Shown: positions 50,402-60,210 of the stretch, piece by piece
Position numbering within the stretch: position 1 is the first letter of the stretch
Layout of the letters: every line of letters starts with the position of its first letter
DNA from: Microtetraspora glauca
GTDB lineage: Bacteria > Actinomycetota > Actinomycetes > Streptosporangiales > Streptosporangiaceae
Assembly: GCA_001570385.1 (NCBI GenBank)
Contig: BBYL01000035.1
Span: 1-64,000 of the forward strand
Direction: 5' to 3'
Length of the DNA: 64,000 nucleotides
Made by a program: the position numbers and the translations under genes
Notes under the pieces: generated by a model
Seen by the model: only the letters and a program-made list of their open reading frames with translations
Told to the model about the DNA's origin: nothing
Database searches by the model: none

Positions 50402-53077
50402 GTGCCAGCCAAGGACGGCAACGCCGGCGCAACCCGCCTGGTGATCGTCGAGTCGCCTGCCAAGGCGAAGACCATCGCCGGGTACCTCGGGCGCGGCTAC
50501 ATCGTGGAGTCCAGCATCGGTCACATCCGTGATCTTCCGGAGAGGGCCGATGACATCCCTGAGAAGTACAAAGGAGAGGCATGGGCCCGTCTGGGGGTGA
50601 ACGTCGACCATGAGTTCGAGCCGCTCTATGTCGTCAACCCGGACAAGAAGTCCCAGGTCTCCAAGCTGAAGCAGCTGCTCAAGGACGCCGACGAGCTCTA
50701 CCTCGCCACTGACGAGGACCGCGAGGGCGAGGCGATCGCCTGGCATCTGCGCGAGGTGCTCAAGCCCAAGGTGCCGGTGCACCGGATGGTCTTCCACGAG
50801 ATCACACCGCACGCCATCCAGGACGCCGTCTCCAACCCGCGCGACCTCGACCTCCGGCTCGTGGACGCCCAGGAGACCCGGCGCATCCTCGACCGGTTGT
50901 ACGGCTACGAGGTCAGCCCGGTCCTGTGGAAGAAGGTCAAGCCCCGGCTGTCGGCCGGCCGCGTGCAGTCCGTGGCGACGCGGCTGGTGGTCGAGCGCGA
51001 GCGGGATCGCATGGCGTTCACCGCCGCGAGTTACTGGGATTTGCAGGCACTCTTCGACACGGGCAGGGACGAGGATCCGCGCAGGTTCAGCGCCACTCTG
51101 ACCGCCGTGGACGGCAGGCGGGTCGCGCAGGGCCGTGACTTCGCCTCCACGGGCGCGCTGAAGAGCGCCGACGTCCTCCACCTGGACGAGGCCGCCGCCG
51201 GAGCGCTGGCGGGACGCCTGGGCAACGCGTCGTACGCTGTCACGTCGGTGGAGCGCAAGCCGTACACGCGCAAGCCGTACGCGCCGTTCAGGACGACGAC
51301 GCTGCAGCAGGAGGCGAGCCGCAAGCTCGGCTTCTCGGCGAAGTACACCATGCAGATCGCCCAGCGGCTCTACGAGAACGGCTTCATCACCTACATGCGT
51401 ACCGACAGCATCACGCTGTCGGAGACCGCCGTCGCCGCCGCCCGCGGCCAGGCCATCAAGCTGTACGGCTCCGCGTACGTGCCGGACAAGCCGCGCGTCT
51501 ACGCCAGCAAGGTCAAGAACGCCCAGGAGGCGCACGAGGCGATCCGCCCGTCCGGTGAGGAGTTCCGCACCCCGGGCGAGACCGGGCTGGCCGGGGACAT
51601 GTTCCGGCTGTACGAGCTGATCTGGCAGCGTACGGTCGCGTCCCAGATGAAGGACGCGGTCGGCGAGTCGGTGTCGGTGAAGGTCGGCGGCACGTCCAGC
51701 TCCGGCGAGAACGTCGAGTTCGGCGCGACCGGCCGCACGATCACTTTCCACGGCTTCCTCAAGGCGTACGTCGAGGGCGCGGACGACCCGTCGACCGACA
51801 GGGACGACGCCGAGAAGCGGCTGCCCAACCTGTCGGAGGGCGAGCGGCTGACCGCGGCCGAGCTGAACGCGCTGGCGCACTCGACCAAGCCGCCCGCGCG
51901 CTACACCGAGGCGTCGCTGGTCAAGGAGCTGGAAGACCGCGAGATCGGTCGCCCGTCGACGTACGCGTCGATCATCGGCACGATCCTCGACCGGGGGTAC
52001 GTGTTCAAGAAGGGCACCGCGCTGGTGCCGTCCTTCCTCGCGTTCGCCGTGGTCAACCTGCTTGAGCAGCATTTCGGCAACCTCGTCGACTACGACTTCA
52101 CCGCGGACATGGAGAAGGTCCTCGACGACATCGCCAACGACCGCGCGGAGCGGGTGCCCGAGCTGCGCCGGTTCTACTTCGGCGGGGACGGCGACGAGGG
52201 TCTCAAGGAGATGGTCACCGACCTGGGCGAGATCGACGCCAAGGAGATCAGCTCCTTCCCGATCAGGGGCAGCGACATCGTGATCCGGGTCGGGCGCTAC
52301 GGCCCCTACCTCGACCGCGACGGCGCCCGGGTGAACGTGCCCGAGGACATGACGCCCGACGAGCTCACCGCCGAGAAGGCCGAGGAGCTGTTCGCCCGTC
52401 CGAGCGGTGACCGCGAGCTGGGCAAGGACCCGGTCACCGGCAACGTCATCGTGGCCAAGAGCGGGCGGTTCGGCCCGTACGTCACGGAGATCCTGCCGGA
52501 GGAGCCGGCGCCCGCCGAGGGCAAGAAGCGCACCAAGAAGGCCGAAGTGCCCAAGGCGCGGGCGAGCTCCCTGTTCAAGACCATGTCGCTGGACACCATC
52601 ACGCTGGACGACGCGCTGAGGCTGCTGGCGATCCCCCGGGTCGTCGGGGAGATCGACGGCGAGGAGGTGACCGCGCAGAACGGCAAGTTCGGGCCCTACA
52701 TCAAGAAGGGCACCGACTCGCGGTCGCTCGCCTCCGAGGAGGACCTGCTGACGGTCACCATCGACCAGGCCAGGGAGCTGTTCGCGCAGCCCAAGGCCCG
52801 GGGCAGGGGCCGGGCCGCGGCCGCTCCGCCGTTGCGCGAGCTGGGCGACGACCCGAACTCCAAGAAGCCCGTGGTGGTGAAGGAGGGGCGCTTCGGGCCG
52901 TACGTCACGGACGGCGAGACGAACGCCTCGCTGCGCAAGGGCGACACGGTCGAGGACATCACGATCGAGCGGGCCGCCGAGCTGCTGGCGGAGCGTCGCG
53001 AGCGTGCCCCCGCGCCCAAGCGGACCACGACCCGGGCGAAGAAGGCGCCCGCGAAGAAGCCCGCGGCCAAGTCCTGA
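50402..53077 (+). CDS. topA: DNA topoisomerase I
   Basis: 891 aa from the GTG at 50402. A longer frame from 50222 is non-coding in composition, and the GTG gives the family N-terminus (RLVIVESPAKAKTIAGYLG). The TOPRIM domain contains LYLATDEDREGEAIAWHL, and the active-site tyrosine is Tyr331 in GFITYMRTDSITLS. Actinobacterial TopA lacks zinc ribbons and instead has FGPYV repeats (seen five times: RFGPYVTEI, KFGPYIKKG and others) and a Lys-rich tail (RAKKAPAKKPAAK). It relaxes negative supercoils and is essential. It probably shares its upstream region with the divergent DUF5703 gene. Confidence 0.97.
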   Translation: MPAKDGNAGATRLVIVESPAKAKTIAGYLGRGYIVESSIGHIRDLPERADDIPEKYKGEAWARLGVNVDHEFEPLYVVNPDKKSQVSKLKQLLKDADELYLATDEDREGEAIAWHLREVLKPKVPVHRMVFHEITPHAIQDAVSNPRDLDLRLVDAQETRRILDRLYGYEVSPVLWKKVKPRLSAGRVQSVATRLVVERERDRMAFTAASYWDLQALFDTGRDEDPRRFSATLTAVDGRRVAQGRDFASTGALKSADVLHLDEAAAGALAGRLGNASYAVTSVERKPYTRKPYAPFRTTTLQQEASRKLGFSAKYTMQIAQRLYENGFITYMRTDSITLSETAVAAARGQAIKLYGSAYVPDKPRVYASKVKNAQEAHEAIRPSGEEFRTPGETGLAGDMFRLYELIWQRTVASQMKDAVGESVSVKVGGTSSSGENVEFGATGRTITFHGFLKAYVEGADDPSTDRDDAEKRLPNLSEGERLTAAELNALAHSTKPPARYTEASLVKELEDREIGRPSTYASIIGTILDRGYVFKKGTALVPSFLAFAVVNLLEQHFGNLVDYDFTADMEKVLDDIANDRAERVPELRRFYFGGDGDEGLKEMVTDLGEIDAKEISSFPIRGSDIVIRVGRYGPYLDRDGARVNVPEDMTPDELTAEKAEELFARPSGDRELGKDPVTGNVIVAKSGRFGPYVTEILPEEPAPAEGKKRTKKAEVPKARASSLFKTMSLDTITLDDALRLLAIPRVVGEIDGEEVTAQNGKFGPYIKKGTDSRSLASEEDLLTVTIDQARELFAQPKARGRGRAAAAPPLRELGDDPNSKKPVVVKEGRFGPYVTDGETNASLRKGDTVEDITIERAAELLAERRERAPAPKRTTTRAKKAPAKKPAAKS

Positions 53078-53161
53078 CCGGGTTTCCGGCCGGGTAGGCT
53101 CAGCGCGCTCTCAGGACTCGCTTCGTAAGATCGTCCGGCAGCGGAGCGAGGGGAGTACACC

Positions 53162-54316
53162 GTGGGGTTTCTGATCACGATCGTGGTCGTCGTGGTCGCC
53201 GTGCACGTCTACCTGTGGCTGCGACTGGTCAGGCCGGCCACCCGCCCGGGGAGCCTCCCGCGGCGGGTGTTCACCTGGGCGCTGGTCGTGCTCGGGGTTC
53301 TGCTGCCGTTGGCCGTCGCCGGAGGCCGGGTCTTCGGGATGACGTTCGAGCACGTCATCGCGTGGCCCGGCTACATGTGGCTGGCCGTGATGTTCTACCT
53401 GCTCGTGTTCACGGTGGCCCTGGAGATCCCGCGGGCGGTGGCCGTACTGGCGACCCGGCGGGCCGGGCGGCAGCCGGCCGGGATCGACCGGCGGGTGTTC
53501 ATCGCGCGCACGGCCGCCACGGTCGCGGGCGTCGGGGCGCTGGCCACGGTGGGGTACGGCGTGCGCACGGCCCTGGGCGACCCGGTGATCGAGCGGATCC
53601 CGGTGCGGCTGCCCCGGCTGGATCCGCGGATGAGCGGCCTGCGGCTCGCCGTGGTCAGCGACATCCACATCGGGCCGTTGACCGGGAAGGGCCACGCCGA
53701 GCGCATCGTCCGGATGATCAACGGTCTCCAGGCCGACGTGGTCACGATCGTCGGCGACCTGGTGGACGGGACCGTGGCCGAGCTCGGGCCGCTGGCGGCT
53801 CCGTTGCGCCACCTTGAATCCCGCTATGGGGCATATTTCGTGACCGGTAACCACGAGTACTACACGTCCAACGGGCCACAGGAGTGGATCGAGGAGCTGA
53901 ACTCCCTCGGCGTGCGGTCGCTGCGCAACGAGCGGGTCGAGATCGCCCACGCGGGAGCCGTACTCGACCTGGCGGGGATCAACGACCTGAACGGAACGCT
54001 GTCCGAGGACGGCCCCGACTTCGAGAAGGCCCTGGGCGGGCGGGACACCGCGCGGCCGGTCGTGCTGCTCGCGCACCAGCCGGTCCAGATCAGGCAGGCC
54101 GCGGGGCACGGCGTCGATCTCCAGCTGTCCGGGCACACCCACGGCGGGCAGATGGCGCCGTTCAACCTGGCGGTTCCTCTGCAGCAGCCGGTGGTCGCGG
54201 GGTTGGACAAGGTGGACGGCACCCAGATCTACGTCACCCGGGGCGCGGGCTACTGGGGGCCGCCGGTCCGGGTCGGTGCCCCGCCGGAGATCACCCTCAT
54301 CGAGCTCAGGGCCTGA
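53162..54316 (+). CDS. membrane metallophosphoesterase (YkuE-like)
   Basis: 384 aa from the GTG at 53162. Three or four N-terminal hydrophobic segments (to about residue 135) precede a calcineurin-like phosphoesterase domain with the full motif set: VVSDIHIGP (D-x-H), IVGDLVDG (GDxxD), VTGNHEYY (GNHE), LLAHQP and LSGHTHGGQ (GHxH). A twin-arginine-like DRRVFIARTAA is also present. Such enzymes are dinuclear-metal phosphodiesterases or phosphatases at the membrane; YkuE relatives are thought to act on lipids or wall precursors. Substrate unknown. Confidence 0.88.
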   Translation: MGFLITIVVVVVAVHVYLWLRLVRPATRPGSLPRRVFTWALVVLGVLLPLAVAGGRVFGMTFEHVIAWPGYMWLAVMFYLLVFTVALEIPRAVAVLATRRAGRQPAGIDRRVFIARTAATVAGVGALATVGYGVRTALGDPVIERIPVRLPRLDPRMSGLRLAVVSDIHIGPLTGKGHAERIVRMINGLQADVVTIVGDLVDGTVAELGPLAAPLRHLESRYGAYFVTGNHEYYTSNGPQEWIEELNSLGVRSLRNERVEIAHAGAVLDLAGINDLNGTLSEDGPDFEKALGGRDTARPVVLLAHQPVQIRQAAGHGVDLQLSGHTHGGQMAPFNLAVPLQQPVVAGLDKVDGTQIYVTRGAGYWGPPVRVGAPPEITLIELRA

Positions 54317-54501
54317 TTTCCGGGCGTGTACCGTCCGTCCGAGCGGGAAGACGGGCGCGTCGGCGGGAAAAGTGGGCGGCCGATCTCGCGTCCGTCCTGC
54401 GGGACAGGGCGGGACGTACTACCCTCAGGCGACGAGCGGGCGGAAAACCGGCCCCCTCGTACTCTTTTCCCGCCCAGCGAGCACCTGGATACGCTGACAT
54501 C

Positions 54502-56559
54502 ATGAGCACCCACGGCCGGGCAGCCAGGCGACGCAAGCCGCCGAACGTGCTGGCGAACGCGCCCTTCCGCAGGCTGTGGACGGCCATGTCGGTCTGCAGC
54601 CTCGGCGACTGGCTGAACATCATCGCCCTGACCGCCCTGGCGGGAAACCTCACCGCCGGATCGGGATACCAGGCGCAGAGCCTCGCCATCGGCGGTGTGT
54701 TCATCGCCAAGATGCTGCCCGCGATCCTTCTCGGTCCGCTCGCGGGCGCGGTCGCGGACCGGTTCGACCGCCGGTTGGCGATGGTGACCGCGGACCTCGT
54801 CAGATTCGCCGTGGTCGCCTCGATCCCGCTGGTGGGGAGCTACCAGTGGGTGATCATCGCGACGCTGCTCGTCGAGTGCGCGAACCTGTTCTGGGTGCCG
54901 GCCAAGGACGCGACGGTGCCCAACCTCGTGCCCAAGGAGCGGCTGGAGGAGGCCAACCAGCTCAACCTGCTCGTCACGTACGGCACGGCTCCTGTCGCGG
55001 CCGCGCTCTTCGCGGTCCTGTCGGCGGTCATGGGCATGTTCACCACGGCCGTCCCCGGGTTCGCCGTTAGGCCCACCGATGTGGCCCTGGGCGTCAACGC
55101 CCTGGCCTACCTGGTCTCCGCGAGCCTGATCTTCACGCTGCGGGACATTCCGAAGGACCACATCCTCAGGGTGTCCACGCCGTCCGTGCTGCGGCAGGTC
55201 GTCGAGGGCTGGCGGTTCGTCGGCGGCAACCGCGTGGTGCGCGGGCTGATCATCGGCATGCTGGGCGCCTTCGCCGCCGGGGGCGCGGTCGTCGGCGTGG
55301 CCAAGGCGTACGTGACCGCCCTGCAGGGCGGCGACGCGGGCTACGGCGCCGTCTTCTGCGCGGTCTTCCTGGGCATGGGAATCGGCATGTTCTTCGGCCC
55401 CCGTCTGCTCGGGGAGCTGTCCAGGCGGCGCATGTTCGGCCTGACCATCATCCTCGCCGGGCTGACCCTCGCGGCCATCGCGCTCATCCATAACCTGGCC
55501 CTCGTCATCGTGCTCACCGTGCTCCTGGGAATGTGCGCGGGCACCACCTGGATCATCGGTTACACACTGATCGGCCTGGAGGTCGAGGACGGCCTGCGCG
55601 GCCGTACGTTCTCCTTCCTGCAGTCGCTGGCCAGGGTGGTGCTGCTCCTGGTCGTCGCGCTGGCCTCCGCGCTCGGCGGCCTCGTCGGCTCGCACCTCCT
55701 CGTGGTCGCGGGCATGACCTACAGCTTCGACGGCTCGAACGTGGTCCTGCTCCTGGGCGCGCTGCTCGCGGTGATCGTCGGCCTGCTCGCGCTGCGGCAC
55801 ATGGACGACCGGCCCGGCGTCCCGATCGGGGCGGACCTGTTCGCCGCGCTGCGAGGAGAGAAGTTCGTCGTCCAGGACGACGACCAGCGCCCCGGCCTGT
55901 TCGTCGCCTTCGAGGGCGGCGAGGGTTCGGGCAAGACGACCCAGTCGAGACTGCTCGCCATCTGGCTGCGCGACCAGGGCTTCGACGTGGTGCAGACCCG
56001 CGAGCCGGGGTCGACCAAGGTCGGCATGCGGTTGCGCGCCATCCTCCTCGACGCCGCCCACCAGGGGTTGTCGGCGCGGTCCGAGGCCCTGCTGTACGCG
56101 GCGGACCGGGCCGAGCACGTCGAGAAGGTCATCCGTCCGGCGCTCCAGCGTGGCTCCACGGTGGTCTGCGACCGCTACGTCGACTCGTCGCTGGCCTATC
56201 AGGGGGCCGGGCGGGCGCTCGACCCCGAGGACGTGGCGCGCGTCAACTCCTGGGCGACCGGTGGCCTGCTCCCCGACCTGACCGTGCTCATCGACGTTCC
56301 CCCGTCGGTGGGGTTGCGCCGGATGGCCTCGCCCGCCGACCGGATCGAGTCCGAGCCGATGGAGTTCCACGAGCGGGTCCGGCGGGAGTTCCGGGCGCTC
56401 GCGGCCGCCGCTCCTGACCGTTACCTGGTCGTGGACGGCACGCTCCCGCAGAACGAGATCTCCCGGCTCATCCAGGACCGGGTCCGCGAGGTGCTGCCCG
56501 ATCCGGTGCCGCAGGAGACCGAGGCGGCCACCGGCACCATCCCCGCCATCCGCGACTGA
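54502..56559 (+). CDS. tmk: bifunctional MFS transporter / thymidylate kinase
   Basis: 685 aa from the ATG at 54502. The frame is open upstream to 53884, but that part is antisense-like over the phosphoesterase gene. Residues 1 to about 435 are an MFS transporter with about 12 helices (start FRRLWTAMSVCSLGDWLNIIALTALAG). From about residue 465 there is a complete dTMP kinase: P-loop FEGGEGSGKTTQSR, TREPGSTKVG, CDRYVDSSLAYQG (the DRY region) and DRIESE lid. Tmk makes dTDP for DNA synthesis. The fusion is known in several actinobacteria and its rationale is unclear. TACGCT six bases before the ATG suggests a leaderless transcript. It lies directly before holB, the conserved tmk-holB order. Confidence 0.92.
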   Translation: MSTHGRAARRRKPPNVLANAPFRRLWTAMSVCSLGDWLNIIALTALAGNLTAGSGYQAQSLAIGGVFIAKMLPAILLGPLAGAVADRFDRRLAMVTADLVRFAVVASIPLVGSYQWVIIATLLVECANLFWVPAKDATVPNLVPKERLEEANQLNLLVTYGTAPVAAALFAVLSAVMGMFTTAVPGFAVRPTDVALGVNALAYLVSASLIFTLRDIPKDHILRVSTPSVLRQVVEGWRFVGGNRVVRGLIIGMLGAFAAGGAVVGVAKAYVTALQGGDAGYGAVFCAVFLGMGIGMFFGPRLLGELSRRRMFGLTIILAGLTLAAIALIHNLALVIVLTVLLGMCAGTTWIIGYTLIGLEVEDGLRGRTFSFLQSLARVVLLLVVALASALGGLVGSHLLVVAGMTYSFDGSNVVLLLGALLAVIVGLLALRHMDDRPGVPIGADLFAALRGEKFVVQDDDQRPGLFVAFEGGEGSGKTTQSRLLAIWLRDQGFDVVQTREPGSTKVGMRLRAILLDAAHQGLSARSEALLYAADRAEHVEKVIRPALQRGSTVVCDRYVDSSLAYQGAGRALDPEDVARVNSWATGGLLPDLTVLIDVPPSVGLRRMASPADRIESEPMEFHERVRREFRALAAAAPDRYLVVDGTLPQNEISRLIQDRVREVLPDPVPQETEAATGTIPAIRD

Positions 56560-56613
56560 CAGCCGCCCGTGGAAGGGCCGAGTCGGCCCGTGAACCCACG
56601 GTAGGTTGTGGCC

Positions 56614-57801
56614 GTGGGTGTGTTCGAGGATCTGGTGGGCCAGGAGCGGGCGACGACCGTGTTGCGGCAGGCCGTGTCCGCCGCCGCCGACGCCCTCGCG
56701 GGTGGCCGCGGCGCCGGGATGACCCACGCGTGGTTGTTCACCGGTCCTCCCGGGTCGGGGCGATCCGACGCCGCCCGCGCCTTCGCGGCGGCGCTGCTCT
56801 GCCCCGACCAGGGCTGCGGCCACTGTGATTCCTGCCACCAGGTCGAGATCGGCTCCCATCCCGACCTGACCTGGGTGCGGCCGGAAGGGCTCTCCTACAG
56901 CGCCAGGCAGACCCGTGATCTCGTGCTCAAGGGCGCGGGGGCGCCGACGCTCGGGCGCTGGCGGATCGTGCTGTTCGAGGATGCCGACCGTGCGACGGAG
57001 GCCGCCGCCAACGCGCTGCTCAAGGCCATCGAGGAGCCGCCGCCCCGGACGGTCTGGCTGCTCTGCGCGCCGTCTCCGGACGACATGATCATCACGATCC
57101 GGTCCCGCTGCCGCGTGGTGACCCTCCGTACGCCGCCCACCGAGGCGGTCGCGCACGTGCTCGCGACCAGGGACGGTGTCCCGGACGACGTCGCGTGGTT
57201 CGCGGCCCGGGCGGCCCGCGGGGACATCGGCCGGGCCCGGCGGCTGGCCCTCGACGAGGAGGTACGGCGGCGCCGCGAGGAGGTGCTGTCCATCCCCGCG
57301 TCGCTGAGCGGGGTGAGCGAGTGCATCGCGGCGGCGGAGCGGCTGGTGAAGACCTCCACCGAGGACGCCGACGCCGCGACGGCCACGCTCAACGAGGCGG
57401 AGACCGCCGAGCTGCGCAAGGTCTACGGTGAGGGTTCCACCGGGAAGGGGCTCAACAAGGGGCTGGTCCGCGGCGGGGCCGGGGCGCTGAAGGAGCTGGA
57501 GACCCTCCAGAAGTCGCGCGCCACCCGGATCAAGCGCGATTCGATCGACGTGGCCCTGCTCGATCTGGTGGCGTACTACCGGGACGTCCTCGCGGTCCAG
57601 CTCGGAGCCGGCGTGGAGCTGGCCAACGAGGACCGCAGGCGCGAGGTGGAGGCCCTCGCCGGCGGCTCGACCCCCGAGGACACGCTGCGCCGTACGGAAG
57701 CCATCATGATCTGCCGGGAGCGCCTCGCGGCCAACGTGAACCCCCAGATCGCGGTGGAGGCGATGACGCTCGCGCTCCGGGATCCCCGGCTTCTGCGGTA
57801 G
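56614..57801 (+). CDS. holB: DNA polymerase III delta' subunit
   Basis: 395 aa, start GTG at 56614 (another at 56608 is too close to the GTAGG). The AAA+ clamp-loader protein has LFTGPPGSGRSDAARAFAAAL (degenerate P-loop lacking the Lys), a zinc-binding CPDQGCGHCDSC, IVLFEDADRATEAAANALLKAIEEPP (Walker B and the conserved EEP) and the sensor-1 like region TIRSRCRVV (SRC motif). It is the delta' wrench of the sliding clamp loader. It follows tmk by about 54 bp, the usual neighbourhood in bacteria. Confidence 0.93.
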   Translation: MGVFEDLVGQERATTVLRQAVSAAADALAGGRGAGMTHAWLFTGPPGSGRSDAARAFAAALLCPDQGCGHCDSCHQVEIGSHPDLTWVRPEGLSYSARQTRDLVLKGAGAPTLGRWRIVLFEDADRATEAAANALLKAIEEPPPRTVWLLCAPSPDDMIITIRSRCRVVTLRTPPTEAVAHVLATRDGVPDDVAWFAARAARGDIGRARRLALDEEVRRRREEVLSIPASLSGVSECIAAAERLVKTSTEDADAATATLNEAETAELRKVYGEGSTGKGLNKGLVRGGAGALKELETLQKSRATRIKRDSIDVALLDLVAYYRDVLAVQLGAGVELANEDRRREVEALAGGSTPEDTLRRTEAIMICRERLAANVNPQIAVEAMTLALRDPRLLR

Positions 57802-57907
57802 CGCTCTCGCGATTCAGGCCGTGTCGCGAGCAACCTGACGGGTGATCCGGCGTCTCTGGTACATGCAGGCCGAAACGCTGGATCTCCATAAACCTCCCGG
57901 GGGGTCG

Positions 57908-58411
57908 GTGACCACCTCGGAAGCCGCGGATGACACGATCGCGGGACTTTACGCCGAGCACGCGCTCGGCCTCGCCAGGCTGGCGCTGATCATGCTCGGC
58001 GATCGCGAGGCGGCGGAGGACGTGGTCCAGGAGGCGTTCCTCGGCCTCCACCGCCGGTTCGGAGGCCTGCGCGACCGGAGCAAGGCCCTCACCTACCTGC
58101 GGTCCGCGGTGCTCAACAACGCACGAAGTGTGTTGCGCAGGAGGCGGCTGCCGTCCTGGTTCGCCGGGACGTACGAGCCACCGGTCTGGTCCGCGGAGTC
58201 CGCCGCCCTCCTCGGGGCCGAACGGCGCGAGGTCATGGAGGCGCTGCACCGCCTGCCCCGGCGGCAGCGTGAGGCGCTGGTGCTGCGCTACTACGGCGAC
58301 CTCTCGGAAGAGGAGACCGCGCAGGTCATGGGCATCAGCAGGGGCACCGTCAAGTCGACCACCTCCCGAGCCCTGGACGCGCTCGGCCGACTGCTTGGGG
58401 ACGCACGATGA
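57908..58411 (+). CDS. SigE-type ECF sigma factor
   Basis: 167 aa if the GTG at 57908 is used; a GTG at 57842 or ATG at 57863 would add N-terminal residues. Region 2 is ALGLARLALIMLGDREAAEDVVQEAFLGLHRRF and region 4 is LHRLPRRQREALVLRYYGDLSEEETAQVMGISRGTVKSTTSRAL. This is the SigE group of small sigma factors without region 1. It overlaps the next gene by four bases (ATGA), so the two are co-translated. A paralogous cassette follows at 60211. Confidence 0.87.
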   Translation: MTTSEAADDTIAGLYAEHALGLARLALIMLGDREAAEDVVQEAFLGLHRRFGGLRDRSKALTYLRSAVLNNARSVLRRRRLPSWFAGTYEPPVWSAESAALLGAERREVMEALHRLPRRQREALVLRYYGDLSEEETAQVMGISRGTVKSTTSRALDALGRLLGDAR

Positions 58412-60021
58412 ACGACATCATCAACCGCCTGCGCGACGCCACTCAGGCCGTGGGCGAGACCATTGATCACGTCCCGGGTCTCACTCCGGGTCTCGCGTCG
58501 GGTCTCGCCCTGGGCGAGTCGGGCGAGCCGGGCGGGAGCCGTACGAGAAGGTCCTGGCTGGTCCCGGTCGCCGCGGCGGCGTCCGTGACCGTCGCGGTCG
58601 CGGGTGGCGTGGCCGTCGCGCGGGGCGGAGACGGCGGCCTCGGCCAGGCCGCCGCGACCGGCGTGGGCCCGGCCGCCGTGCCGACGTTCTTCGCGGACGC
58701 GGGGGAGGACGGGATCACGGTCCGGAGCGTGAACGGCGGAGCCGAGACGTCCCGCGTTCCGGAACCCTCGGACAAGGAGCGGTTCGTCAGCATTCAGGCG
58801 GCCCAGGACAACCGCCTCTTCTACGCGGTGTCCGCGTCGGACGACTGCCGGCCACGCCTGTACCGGTTCGTGCTGGACGAGGCCGGGAAGATCGGCTCAT
58901 TCGACGCGCTGCCGTTCGCGCCGCCCGAGGGCACCAGGCCGACGTCTCTGGCGGTCAGCGGTGACGGCAGCAAACTGGCGTACGGCACCGCGCCGTGCGG
59001 CCGCGAGCCGGGGACCGGGAGCCTGGTGGTGGCGGACACCACGACCGGCGACAGCCGTACCTGGACCGCGAAGGACGGCACCGGGGCGACCAACCTGTCG
59101 ATGACGGCCGACGGACGCCTCGTACTCTTCACGCGAGATGTCGCGAGCGTGGCCGCCGTGGCGGAGCCCGCGCTCGTCGTCGAACCGTCGGCCACGCTGA
59201 CGGCGGAGGTCCCGGTGAAGGAAGAGGAGGCCACGTCATCGTCGTCACCCGCGGTCTCGATCACTGTCACGGTCACCCCGGGCATCCGAAGCGACGAGAA
59301 GGACGACCCCGGTCCGGCCGTGGTGAACGCGGTGCCCACGGCAGCGGTGACCGCGATCCCGGCGGAGCCGGTCGTCACGTCTGATCCGACGGCGACCGCT
59401 CCGGCGACGATCCTCCCGAGTCCGATACCGACCGCCGCGGCGAGCCTTGTACCGGCCGAGGAGTCCTTGTCGTGGTGCCGCTTCGCGGTGGAGTCCGTCC
59501 CCGCCACACCGGCTGACGCGCCGTCGGCCGGGAAGACGGCTGAGCCTTCCGAGCCGGCCGAGTTGAAGGCAACCGTTCAGGTGTGTCCCGACTCGCCCGA
59601 GGTGGGGTTGCTCGACACGGGCGCGCCGGGGGACAGCCTGGACAAGGCGACCACGTTCTCGCTTCTCAATGAGAGCGACGGCGCGTCCGGGGGCGTACTC
59701 GGGGCGAAGATCAGCCCGGACGGCACGAGGATCGTGGCCGCGCTGGGCGGCGTGGACGTCGCGCTCGCCGACGGGAAGCTGCCGCCGTCGTCGGGACCCA
59801 CCGGCCTCGCCGCGTTCAGCACGGACGACGGGCGGCCGCTGGGCGTCTTCCATCGCCAGGTCGGCACGTCGGGACTCCGGCTGCTCGACATCGACGGCAC
59901 CGGGGAGAACATGCTCGTCACGCGGGACGGCGAGATCGGCGCGGTCGACGGCTCGGGCTACCGGACCCTGGTGGACACCGGCGACGCCCTCGTGAACTTC
60001 GGTTCCAGGATCGCCTGGTAA
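58408..60021 (+). CDS. sigma-linked membrane protein with beta-propeller-like outer domain
   Basis: 537 aa, coupled to the sigma gene by ATGA. A short cytoplasmic N-terminus (MNDIINRLRDATQAVG) is followed by one membrane segment (SWLVPVAAAASVTVAVAGGVAVA), then an outer domain with TolB/WD40-like repeats (TSLAVSGDGSKLAYGT, MTADGRLVLFT, AKISPDGTRIVAALG). A long Pro/Thr/Val-rich insert (about 255-365) lies between the propeller halves. The position suggests an anti-sigma or partner that holds the sigma factor at the membrane. No zinc anti-sigma (HxxxCxxC) motif is visible, so this role is inference. Confidence 0.7.
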   Translation: MNDIINRLRDATQAVGETIDHVPGLTPGLASGLALGESGEPGGSRTRRSWLVPVAAAASVTVAVAGGVAVARGGDGGLGQAAATGVGPAAVPTFFADAGEDGITVRSVNGGAETSRVPEPSDKERFVSIQAAQDNRLFYAVSASDDCRPRLYRFVLDEAGKIGSFDALPFAPPEGTRPTSLAVSGDGSKLAYGTAPCGREPGTGSLVVADTTTGDSRTWTAKDGTGATNLSMTADGRLVLFTRDVASVAAVAEPALVVEPSATLTAEVPVKEEEATSSSSPAVSITVTVTPGIRSDEKDDPGPAVVNAVPTAAVTAIPAEPVVTSDPTATAPATILPSPIPTAAASLVPAEESLSWCRFAVESVPATPADAPSAGKTAEPSEPAELKATVQVCPDSPEVGLLDTGAPGDSLDKATTFSLLNESDGASGGVLGAKISPDGTRIVAALGGVDVALADGKLPPSSGPTGLAAFSTDDGRPLGVFHRQVGTSGLRLLDIDGTGENMLVTRDGEIGAVDGSGYRTLVDTGDALVNFGSRIAW

Positions 60022-60037
60022 CCGTATGTCGCCGGTT

Positions 60038-60082
60038 CGGCCGGTCCGCGGGGTGTCTTCCCCGGGGGCCGGCCGTTCTTGT
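60038..60082 (+). terminator. strong hairpin with T-rich tail
   Basis: CGGCCGG (60038-60044) pairs with CCGGCCG (60069-60075), with an inner CGGGG/CCCCG stem around a TGTCTT loop, then TTCTTGTTT. It lies 17 bases after the stop of the first sigma cassette and separates it from the second. Confidence 0.8.
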
Positions 60083-60210
60083 TTCCGCCGCGTCGATGCG
60101 GGGCCGCAGAGGGCGCATGACCATGGCACCGCGGGAGGGGACACCCGCGCGGAAAAGGGTTTCTTCCGAAACACAAGCAGCAGAAGCCACAGCGGTCGCG
60201 TCTCTGTTGT

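Noticed and set aside
53884..54501. N-terminal extension of the MFS-thymidylate kinase frame
   Set aside because: It overlaps the metallophosphoesterase gene in another frame and has no transporter-like sequence before the ATG at 54502.
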